From CAYGWP01 sp964353455 (GTDB lineage Bacteria > Planctomycetota > Phycisphaerae > FEN-1346): a DNA stretch of 10,273 nucleotides. Below the pieces are notes generated by a model that was not told the DNA's origin, did not search any database, and saw only the letters and a list, made by a program, of their open reading frames with translations. A program made the position numbers and the translations under genes. The stretch covers positions 1 to 10,273 of the forward strand of contig CAYGWP010000507.1 of NCBI GenBank assembly GCA_964353455.1, read 5' to 3'. Of the stretch, positions 1 to 5,301 are shown piece by piece (the stretch's first letter is position 1; every line of letters begins with the position of its first letter).

Positions 1-21
1 AATGTTAAGATGGGCAAGATG

Positions 22-96
22 TTTTTCGATCGGGTTTGAACGGTTTTGACACGGTTTTTACAGTTTTTTGACGGTTTTGAACGGTTTTTTCACTTT
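22..96. repeat. Degenerate ~10-11 bp tandem repeat with phased T-tracts (predicted curved DNA)
   Basis: Six degenerate units follow the pattern CGGTTTTGAA/CGGTTTTTACA between about 31 and 92, and a further T-run precedes them at 22-26. T-tracts of 3-6 bases are centred near 24, 35, 45, 57, 66, 76, 87 and 95, so they recur about once per helical turn on the same strand. Phased A/T-tracts are a known cause of intrinsic DNA bending; that this segment is curved is inference. It is strikingly T-rich compared with the GC-rich remainder of the window. No ORF or RBS goes with it. It could be an upstream activating or nucleoid-protein site, or simply a repeat expansion. Confidence 0.6.
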
Positions 97-115
97 CTTT
101 GACAGGCCCGAATTG

Positions 116-148
116 ACGTAAGTGCCATTTTTGCAGAAACACTTACGT
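116..148. other. Perfect 9-bp inverted repeat (ACGTAAGTG / CACTTACGT)
   Basis: ACGTAAGTG at 116-124 is matched exactly by its reverse complement at 140-148, with a 15-base T-rich spacer. A weaker stem, TTTCGC (152-157) with GCGAAA (169-174), follows immediately. The pair could be an operator, the end of a small mobile element or the hairpin of a small RNA. No T-run follows the 9-bp stem, so it does not look like a classical terminator. No gene lies nearby to assign it to. Confidence 0.5.
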
Positions 149-298
149 GCGTTTCGCCCTCCGGAAGCGCGAAAAATAATCAGGTGCCAGGCATCAGGCC
201 ATACCATTAGTGGGGGTCAAAGCCCGTCCGATGACCATATGCGGTATGGAATTTTGGCTCTGGACCTGTACGCTGTGGCCTCGGGGCCGGTCGATTGC

Positions 299-331
299 GG
301 ACTTGTCCGCCGTAGCCTCGGCGAAGGTGGA
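299..331. repeat. Dispersed palindromic repeat, TCCGCC...GGTGGA family
   Basis: The core TCCGCC (307-312) pairs with GGTGGA (326-331, one G-U pair) around a GTAGCCTCGGCGAA centre. A longer relative lies at 4969-5001, where the same ends enclose an extended GCAGCC/GGCTGC stem, so the window holds two members. Spurious translation gives the peptide FAEATADKS, which I recall as a frequent artefact of such repeats in environmental genomes (memory, not a search). It is intergenic and non-coding. Confidence 0.6.
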
Positions 332-347
332 TTGTGGATTGTGGATT
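327..347 (+). repeat. Three tandem copies of GTGGATT
   Basis: The heptamer GTGGATT is repeated three times without change, starting inside the 3' end of the palindromic repeat at 299-331. It is a small microsatellite-like array, probably a slippage expansion of the repeat edge. It is too short and unspaced for CRISPR, and no gene uses it. Confidence 0.8.
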
Positions 348-375
348 GAACGGAGAGGCAACAACGGAGCAGATC

Positions 376-469
376 TCACCGCGGAGGCCGCAGAGAACGC
401 AGAGGGGAACCTGGGGTAAGGCAAAAAGGCAACGGACCCCCCGCAGAGAAGGCCAAGGACGCAGAGAGC
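376..469. repeat. Two copies of a purine-rich 'CCGC(G/A)GAG...GACGCAGAG' dispersed repeat
   Basis: One copy lies at 376-406 (ACCGCGGAGGCCGCAGAG then AACGCAGAG) and a second, more diverged, at 441-469 (CCGCAGAGAAGGCC then AAGGACGCAGAGAG). A further fragment (CAACGCAGAGACCGCCGAG) occurs at 4942-4960. I recognise the 'cgcagagaacgcagag' type as a widespread intergenic repeat in bacterial genomes. ORFs crossing it give low-complexity products with no RBS, so it is not coding. Confidence 0.55.
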
Positions 470-496
470 CACAAACAAGAAGCCGTCAACCTTGTG

Positions 497-625
497 AAGC
501 CCTGGAAGGGCGAAAGACAATAGCCCAGTGGCGTGAGCCCTGGGAATGCGAAGCCCGCGCCCCCCCTTTTTCTTTCCCCTCTTTCGCAGCCCCATCGGGG
601 CGACGGAACGCATTGCGGCAGAGGC
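497..625. repeat. Composite GC-rich dispersed repeat with CCCAG/CTGGG and GCCCC/GGGGC stems
   Basis: This ~130-bp segment combines AAGCCCTGGAAGGGCGAAAG, a stem CCCAG (524-528) with CTGGG (540-544), a pyrimidine tract (556-585) and a stem GCCCC-ATC-GGGGC (589-601). The arrangement resembles interspersed repeats I know from planctomycete-type genomes; the family assignment is from memory. ORFs through it on both strands are mutually overlapping, arginine- and proline-rich and lack RBSs. Together with the preceding features it accounts for most of the gene-free stretch 1-660. Confidence 0.5.
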
Positions 626-662
626 GCTTACAGGCGGCACGGCCAAAATCCCCCCCAATTAT

Positions 663-690
663 TTGACTTTCGCAGAATCTGGGGTATTCT
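663..690 (+). promoter_or_regulatory. Candidate sigma-70-type promoter of the PEP-CTERM gene
   Basis: TTGACT (663-668) matches the -35 consensus at five of six positions. After a 16-base spacer, TATTCT (685-690) matches the -10 at four of six. Transcription would start near 697, at the base of the stem at 702-736, leaving a leader of about 170 bases before the GTG at 868. It sits just past the repeat cluster and is the best promoter-like match I found upstream of the gene. This is a consensus match only. Confidence 0.45.
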
Positions 691-701
691 ATTGCTATAC
701 A

Positions 702-736
702 AGCGCCTACTGCGGCGGGGGTTGCCGCAGGGCGCT
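702..736 (+). promoter_or_regulatory. Strong 13-bp leader hairpin at the predicted 5' end of the PEP-CTERM mRNA
   Basis: AGCGCC (702-707) pairs perfectly with GGCGCT (731-736), and CTGCGGC (710-716) with GCCGCAG (724-730). Only a two-base TA bulge interrupts the stem, and the loop is GGGGGTT. With transcription from the promoter at 663-690 this stem would lie almost at the 5' terminus, where it could protect the mRNA or act as part of a regulatory leader. No T-run follows, so it is not a terminator. Confidence 0.55.
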
Positions 737-760
737 GGACAACTGAATGTAACGCCGGGG

Positions 761-798
761 GAGACTGGTCGCTTGCGGCCGGTCTCTCTGTGTTTTTT
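761..798 (+). terminator. Terminator-like hairpin inside the leader (possible attenuator)
   Basis: GAGACTGGTC (761-770) pairs with GGCCGGTCTC (777-786) over ten base pairs, two of them G-U, with loop GCTTGC. TCTGTG and six T residues (793-798) follow. It has the form of a rho-independent terminator but lies between the likely promoter (663-690) and the start codon at 868, so it could attenuate the downstream gene. Alternatively it ends a short upstream transcript. No obvious antiterminator and no known riboswitch core was found by eye. Confidence 0.45.
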
Positions 799-867
799 GG
801 GCGGGCAGCGGGGATACGCTCGGGGGAAGCCAATCGAACACGGTGCCGTCTTGAGGAGGGAGCAGCC

Positions 868-3800
868 GTGTCCCACGATCATATCTTCGCATCTGCCTGC
901 CTTCACACTCGGCTGGTTGCGTGGAGCGGGCGATTCGCGCCTGGCGCCGCTCGCCGCCTAGCCTGCCTCATCGCGCTGGCCGCAGCGCTCCTCTCTCTTA
1001 CGCCGCCGGCCGCAGGGGCAACCAAGACCTGGATCGGCGGCACGGGCCAATGGGATACCGCCGGCAACTGGGACCCCAGCGGCCAGCCGGTGGCGGGAGA
1101 TGATGTAAACCTTACGCAGAGCGATGCCACCACTCGCACGGTGACATACTACAACACCGCCAATCCTACGGCGGTGCTTAACTCTCTGAAGATAGATGCG
1201 ACCGGCACGGGCACAATGACCCTGGACATGCCCAACAACCATGCACTGAATGTGACCACCGAGTACGTCGGCTACTCCGGCACTGGAACACTCAACATCA
1301 GGAATGGCGCCCAAGATGCTGACACAACCGGTTATGTCGGGTACAACAGTGGTTCAAAGGGGACGGCCACTGTGAACGGCACGGGCTCAAATTGGACCAA
1401 CAGCGGTTACCTTTATGTAGGCTACAATGGCATCGGCACGCTGAAGATTGAGGCGGGCGGCCAAGTCAGCGATAGTTACTGCTACCTTGGGCGATATTTG
1501 GGTTCCGCCGGCACGGCCGATGTAACCGGCACGGGGTCCAAGTGGACAAATAGCAGCAGCCTGTATGTCGGCAACAATGGGAAGGGCACTCTGAACATCG
1601 ATGGGGGCGGGCAGGTCAGCAATGCAAACGGCTTCGTCGGCAGATCTATCGGTTCCACCGGCAAGGCCACTGTCACCGGAGCGGGCTCGAACTGGACCAA
1701 TAGCGGCGACCTCCACGTCGGAGAGTCGGGCAGCGGCACAGTAAACATTGAGGGGGGCGGCCAGGTTAACAGTGCCAGCGGCTACCTTGGCTACAGTTCT
1801 GGTTCCTCCGGCACGGCCACTGTGACCGGCGCCGGCTCAAGGTGGACCAACACGGGTGACCTCTATGTCGGCAGGAGTGGCAGCGGCAAGTTGTCGGTGT
1901 CCGGCGGGGGACAGGTCTTCGCAGGCAACTTGTATGCTTCACTCAGTAATCTTAGCGGCGACGGAAGTGTCACAATCGGCAAAGGCGCGGTGCTTGATGG
2001 CAGTCTGGTATTCGATGGCACGCACGGAACTACACAGACGCTGTCTTTTGGCACAAGCGGCACGGTCGAACTCACCGTGAGTTCAACCGGTACCTTGGGC
2101 GCCGGTTACAGAGGGACAGGCACGTTGGAGATTGCCGAGGGAGTAACAGTCGCATCTGAGACTGGCTACCTTGGGCATAGTTCCGGCTCCACAGGCACGG
2201 CCGTTGTTACAGGCGACGGCTCAACGTGGACCAATAGCGGATTCCTCTATGTAGGCAAGTATGGCACCGGCACGCTGAAGATTGAGGCAGGCGCTCAGGT
2301 CAGCGCTGGTTACGGTCACATCGGGCGCGATTCCGGTTCCACAGGCACGGCCACGGTTACAGGCGCAGGCTCGAACTGGACCAATAGCGGCGACCTCTGC
2401 GTTGGCACGTATGGCAACGGCACACTGAATGTCGAAGCGGGTGCACAGGTCAGTAGCGAGACGGGCTTCATCGGCACTTATGCAGGTTCAGTCGGAACTG
2501 CTACGGTAACGGGCACCGACTCAAAGTGGACCAATGGCACCGAACTCCATGTCGGTTGGCGTGGCAGCGGCACGCTGATGGTTGCCGACGGTGGCATGGT
2601 CACCACGGAGACGCTGTTTGCTTCACTGAGCAATCTATCGGGTAATGGAACTATTGTGGCCGCCAAAGGCGCGGTACTTGATGCCAATCTGGTCTTTGAT
2701 GGCACACACGGACTTACGCAGACACTGCGTTTTGGCACAGGCGGTACGCTGAGCGTGAACGTGGATCCAAGCGGGACGTTGGGTGTCGGCCAAAAAGGGG
2801 CCGGTACACTGCGAATTGCCGATGGAGTAACAGTCGCATGTGGCTACGGCTTTCTCGGCTTCAACTCCGGTTCCACGGGCACGGCCACAGTGACCGGCGT
2901 CGGCTCGGCCTGGGCCATGAGCGACGAACTTCGTGTCGGCGAATCAGGCAACGGCGCCCTCAGAATCGAGGCGGGCGGGCAGGTCAGTAATAGAAACTGC
3001 TACATGGGTCGGGGGTCTGGTACCACCGGCACGGTTATGGTGACCGGTGCCGGCTCAAAGTTGACCATTGGATACCAATTCGAGGTCGGTTCCTCTGGCA
3101 ACGGTACGCTGAACATTGAAGCGGGCGGACAGGTCAGCAGCAGCGCGGGCTACCTCGGCTACGTTTCCACATCTATCGGCACGGCCACGGTGACCGGCAC
3201 CGGCTCGACGTGGACTAATACCGGCTCTCTGTACGTCGGAGGTACTAGCAGTGCGGCCAAGGGCATGGGTTCTGTAATAGTCAAGAACGGCGGGCAACTT
3301 GTGGTGGGCAGTACGCTCCAGGTCTGGCCCACCGGCAGCCTGACCATCCAGAGCGGCGGCAGGGTAACGGCGAAGAGTGTAAGCATCAGTAGCCTGGGCG
3401 CTGTCAGATTGCACGTAAGCGGCAACGACATGATCGTTGTGGGCAGCAGCACCACCACGGGAAGCATTTCCAATAGCGGCACGGTCAGTTTCTACGCCGA
3501 TGCGTTCCTGGCGGCGAAAGCCTATACGCCCATTTCGGAATACAAAGGGCGGGCTATTGCCTGGTCCGGCACGGGTTCGTACAAGGCATACGGCGGCACC
3601 TGGGACAGTACGGGCAAGACCTTCAGCGTGGCGGCGCCAACGGAACTGAAGGCCGGCGACTACGATACCCTCAGCACAGGCGAACGGCTGCTGTTTACTG
3701 ATGCGGGCAGCGGCAAGCGGGTCGGGGCGAGTTTCGGGAGCATCACGGGGACCCCGAAGTTCTCGGCGGCGATGATGGGGCAGGATGAGTTGGACGACCT

Positions 3801-4110
3801 GCGCCAGATGCCGGGGTTTGAAGGCAAGGTGCTTTCGGCGTGGGACTTCGATACGGACTTCGGCGGCGGCGACAACGTACTACTCTCCTTCGAGATCGGC
3901 CTTGGTGCGGAGGACCTGGGGGTCTGGCATTACGACGGCGGCGCGTGGAGCGAGTATGCCGCCGACCTCGAGACCTATGATGCCAATGGGGTTTTGAGTT
4001 TCACGGTAACCGGCTTCAGCGGGTATGCCGTCACCGCGATTCCGGAGCCCGGCTCCGCAATCTTACTTCTGTTGGGCGCTGCGGCGCTGTTTGGGCGGCG
4101 GGTCCGCTGA
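868..4110 (+). CDS. Exported PEP-CTERM protein with T5SS/PEP-CTERM-associated repeats
   Basis: A 1080-residue secreted surface or matrix protein. I chose the GTG at 868 because GAGGAGGG (853-860) lies 7 bases upstream. The longer in-frame start at 790 falls inside the leader terminator. Residues 1-51 form a long signal peptide with hydrophobic core ACLIALAAALLSL and a site near AAGA. Residues ~52-80 carry the TKTWIGGTGQWDTAGNW start typical of repeat-rich beta-helical surface proteins. Ten 50-residue repeats (TVTGxGSxWTNxGxLxVGxxGxGTLxIexGGqV) occupy roughly residues 170-800 and match the T5SS/PEP-CTERM-associated repeat family. Two ~78-residue inserts begin near residue 357 and residue 585 (ASLSNLSG, VFDGTHG). 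A C-terminal domain ends in FSGYAVTAI, then PEP at 1059-1061, a membrane segment and RRVR. In known systems an exosortase (not in this window) processes this tail. No autotransporter barrel is present. GC is visibly lower than in the neighbouring genes. Ligand and role are unknown. Confidence 0.9.
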   Translation: MSHDHIFASACLHTRLVAWSGRFAPGAARRLACLIALAAALLSLTPPAAGATKTWIGGTGQWDTAGNWDPSGQPVAGDDVNLTQSDATTRTVTYYNTANPTAVLNSLKIDATGTGTMTLDMPNNHALNVTTEYVGYSGTGTLNIRNGAQDADTTGYVGYNSGSKGTATVNGTGSNWTNSGYLYVGYNGIGTLKIEAGGQVSDSYCYLGRYLGSAGTADVTGTGSKWTNSSSLYVGNNGKGTLNIDGGGQVSNANGFVGRSIGSTGKATVTGAGSNWTNSGDLHVGESGSGTVNIEGGGQVNSASGYLGYSSGSSGTATVTGAGSRWTNTGDLYVGRSGSGKLSVSGGGQVFAGNLYASLSNLSGDGSVTIGKGAVLDGSLVFDGTHGTTQTLSFGTSGTVELTVSSTGTLGAGYRGTGTLEIAEGVTVASETGYLGHSSGSTGTAVVTGDGSTWTNSGFLYVGKYGTGTLKIEAGAQVSAGYGHIGRDSGSTGTATVTGAGSNWTNSGDLCVGTYGNGTLNVEAGAQVSSETGFIGTYAGSVGTATVTGTDSKWTNGTELHVGWRGSGTLMVADGGMVTTETLFASLSNLSGNGTIVAAKGAVLDANLVFDGTHGLTQTLRFGTGGTLSVNVDPSGTLGVGQKGAGTLRIADGVTVACGYGFLGFNSGSTGTATVTGVGSAWAMSDELRVGESGNGALRIEAGGQVSNRNCYMGRGSGTTGTVMVTGAGSKLTIGYQFEVGSSGNGTLNIEAGGQVSSSAGYLGYVSTSIGTATVTGTGSTWTNTGSLYVGGTSSAAKGMGSVIVKNGGQLVVGSTLQVWPTGSLTIQSGGRVTAKSVSISSLGAVRLHVSGNDMIVVGSSTTTGSISNSGTVSFYADAFLAAKAYTPISEYKGRAIAWSGTGSYKAYGGTWDSTGKTFSVAAPTELKAGDYDTLSTGERLLFTDAGSGKRVGASFGSITGTPKFSAAMMGQDELDDLRQMPGFEGKVLSAWDFDTDFGGGDNVLLSFEIGLGAEDLGVWHYDGGAWSEYAADLETYDANGVLSFTVTGFSGYAVTAIPEPGSAILLLLGAAALFGRRVR
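1264..3255 (+). repeat. Exact 150-bp repeat lattice with 684-bp super-period in the PEP-CTERM gene
   Basis: The codon before the conserved SxW of each repeat begins at 1384, 1534, 1684, 1834, then 2218, 2368, 2518, then 2902, 3052, 3202. Spacing within a block is always exactly 150 bp and between blocks exactly 384 bp. The two linkers (TGCTTCACT-type start at 1935 and 2619) are also 684 bp apart, as are the GGAGTAACAGTCGCAT segments at 2140 and 2824. A 30-base stretch of unit 3 (from 1684) is identical in unit 6 (from 2368). This indicates tandem duplication of a [three repeats + linker] segment, with a third copy lacking its linker. Confidence 0.9.
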
Positions 4111-4138
4111 GGCGCCTTCTGCTAAATGCCTCGCCGGG

Positions 4139-4201
4139 GCAGGCCCGGCAACGTTTGCGATGGTGGTGGGCGGTCTTGCGATAGCCTTCCTCCGCCGGCG
4201 A
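4139..4201 (+). pseudogene. Relic of a second PEP-CTERM sorting tail
   Basis: In a frame different from the upstream gene, 29 bases after its stop, the sequence translates to AGPATFAMVVGGLAIAFLRRR. This fits the C-terminal half of a PEP-CTERM signal (PEPATL, a hydrophobic span rich in G, A and L, then an arginine cluster), with the leading PEP degraded to AGP. The frame runs on past the arginines into the CCCTCTCCC repeat instead of stopping. No start, RBS or upstream domain belongs to it. I read it as the remnant of a deleted or duplicated neighbouring PEP-CTERM gene. A chance match in GC-rich DNA is the alternative. Confidence 0.45.
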
Positions 4202-4204
4202 CAC

Positions 4205-4266
4205 CTCACCCTACCCTCTCCCACAGGGGGAGAGGGAGAAAAGGCAAATTCCGGGGCGCGCCCCGG
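4205..4266. terminator. Hairpin repeat plus 16-bp palindrome between convergent genes
   Basis: CCCTCTCCC (4214-4222) and GGGAGAGGG (4228-4236) form a perfect 9-bp stem with loop ACAGG, followed by AGAAAAGG. Near-identical stems recur at 6980-7004 and 7054-7078, so this belongs to a dispersed repeat family. CCGGGGCG/CGCCCCGG at 4251-4266 is a perfect 16-bp palindrome. The pair lies between the ends of two convergent genes (4110 and 4289), where it could stop transcription from either side. Neither strand has a long T-run, so efficiency is uncertain. Confidence 0.5.
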
Positions 4267-4288
4267 CCTACGTGGATCGCGGAACAAA

Positions 4289-4900
4289 TCACCTTGCGGC
4301 GTTGTCCTTGAGGACCTGGACCATGTGAAGGGAGTCCCAGTAGTTGGCGTCGAGGCGGCGGTACTCGTCGAGGGCCTTGTCGCAGGACCAGCCTTCCTTG
4401 TGGATGCGGTAGTTGGCGACGAGGATGGCGGCGCGGAGGTCGCCGCCGAAACAGTGGACATAGACGGGGGCGGGGCACTTCTCGACGGCATCTATGAACC
4501 TATCGAGATGGGCCTTGGTCATGTCGTCCTGGCCGAAGGGGATCTCGACGAGCGTAAAGCCGTATTCCTTTGCGAGTGCCCGTTCCTCGGCGGTGGGCGT
4601 GACGGCGACGATGGTCCTGATGCCGAGGGCCTTCAGGGAATCGGCCCCCTCGCGCGATAGGATGTCGCCGCCGCGATATATCTTGTCATTGTACTGGACG
4701 ACATAGAAACGGATGCCGGGCCGGTATCCGACGACCTTGTACGTGTCGCCGGCCGGCGGCAGCGGGGCCGGTATGCGGCCGCCGAACATCGGCTGGAGGA
4801 TGGGGCACTGGTGGAGGGCGTGGCAGCCGATTGCGGCCGCCGAGACGGCTATGAGTGCGGCAAGCGCGACGACGGAAAGAAGTCTGTGAGCAAGCAGCAT
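4289..4900 (-). CDS. Exported cysteine-dependent (dual-specificity-like) protein phosphatase
   Basis: A 203-residue protein. I chose the ATG at 4900 because GGAGGT lies 4 bases upstream; longer in-frame versions run through repeat DNA. Residues 1-26 form a signal sequence ending AAAIGC, so Cys26 may be a lipoprotein anchor, although the lipobox is imperfect (Ala at -3). From about residue 72 the sequence follows the cysteine-phosphatase fold: IYRGGDILSREG, LGIRTIVAV, PFGQDD (candidate general acid Asp125 or Asp126), then the P-loop VHCFGGDLR with nucleophile Cys150 and phosphate-binding Arg156. The residue after the Arg is Ala157 where Ser or Thr is usual, and Asp154 sits inside the loop. It is convergent with the PEP-CTERM gene and divergent from the glycoside hydrolase. 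The substrate is unknown; an exported enzyme could act on phosphorylated sugars, lipids or proteins. Confidence 0.8.
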   Translation of the reverse strand: MLLAHRLLSVVALAALIAVSAAAIGCHALHQCPILQPMFGGRIPAPLPPAGDTYKVVGYRPGIRFYVVQYNDKIYRGGDILSREGADSLKALGIRTIVAVTPTAEERALAKEYGFTLVEIPFGQDDMTKAHLDRFIDAVEKCPAPVYVHCFGGDLRAAILVANYRIHKEGWSCDKALDEYRRLDANYWDSLHMVQVLKDNAAR

Positions 4901-4941
4901 GTGGACCTCCCTGTGTTCTAAGCCCCCATCTGGAAGCCTCC

Positions 4942-5062
4942 CAACGCAGAGACCGCCGAGAAGCCTACTCCGCCGAAGCAGCCTCGGCTGCGAAGGCTGG
5001 ACGCGGAGGAAAGACAGGCTCACGCAAAGTTGAAGCGAAGCGTAAACCCGCCGTGGCGGGAC
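4942..5062. repeat. Second cluster of dispersed palindromic repeats
   Basis: The sequence between the divergent phosphatase and glycoside hydrolase genes holds several repeat pieces. These are a CGCAGAGACCGCCGAG fragment (4945-4960), a TCCGCC...GGCTGGA palindromic unit (4969-5001) with a GCAGCC-TC-GGCTGC core, and a CCCGCC-GT-GGCGGG hairpin (5048-5061). The first two are relatives of elements at 376-469 and 299-331. The cluster adds about 120 bp of upstream DNA ahead of the phosphatase gene. ORFs across it have no RBS and are repeat translations. Confidence 0.55.
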
Positions 5063-5216
5063 GCAAAGGTCGAGTAAGAACAAGGGCAGCCAGATACCCG
5101 TTATTCTGAGGCGTCTTTGCTTGAGCCCGTCTTTCCACGGATGATTCTACCCTGCCGGGGGTCCAGAAGCAAGGCATGATGCCGTGAGGCGTCCCGGCAG
5201 GTGCGGCCGAATAGTA

Positions 5217-5246
5217 TTGGCGAAGGGCAGATTAGTCGCATATGAT
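5217..5246 (+). promoter_or_regulatory. Candidate promoter of the GH5-type gene
   Basis: TTGGCG (5217-5222) and TATGAT (5241-5246) are separated by 18 bases; the -10 matches at five of six positions and the -35 weakly. Transcription would start near 5253, giving a ~50-base leader before the ATG at 5302. The candidate overlaps the alternative ATG at 5242, which argues against that longer start. A second possibility is TTGAGC (5121-5126) with GATTCT (5143-5148). Confidence 0.3.
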
Positions 5247-5301
5247 TCCGAACGGACAGAACTGGTCCAGCCGCCTGAGGAGACTGTCGGGGAGAGTCGA
5301 A

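Noticed and set aside
327..347. CRISPR-like array
   Set aside because: The three GTGGATT copies are only 7 bp with no spacers, and no cas gene is present.
194..658. 154-residue minus-strand ORF in the left intergenic region
   Set aside because: Its protein contains FAEATADKS and other translations of dispersed repeats. It has no RBS and no domain.
790..867. Upstream extension of the PEP-CTERM gene to the GTG at 790
   Set aside because: The start lies at the base of the terminator-like hairpin and its T-run encodes the first residues. No RBS precedes it, whereas the GTG at 868 has GAGGAGGG at good spacing.
700..867. Cyclic-di-GMP-I or cobalamin riboswitch in the PEP-CTERM leader
   Set aside because: Short fragments such as GGGGGAAGCC recall known riboswitches, but the conserved cores and their order are missing by eye.
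868..4110. Type V autotransporter
   Set aside because: The repeats are shared with T5SS passenger domains. The C-terminus is a PEP-CTERM tail, and no 12-strand barrel domain is present.
4025..4660. 211-residue plus-strand ORF overlapping the phosphatase gene
   Set aside because: Most of it is antisense to the phosphatase, and it crosses a dispersed repeat. Only the short PEP-CTERM-like segment at 4139-4201 is worth keeping.
5242..5301. Upstream ATG at 5242 for the GH5-type gene
   Set aside because: It would place 20 polar residues before the signal peptide and overlaps a candidate -10 box. The ATG at 5302 has a good RBS and a clean signal sequence.
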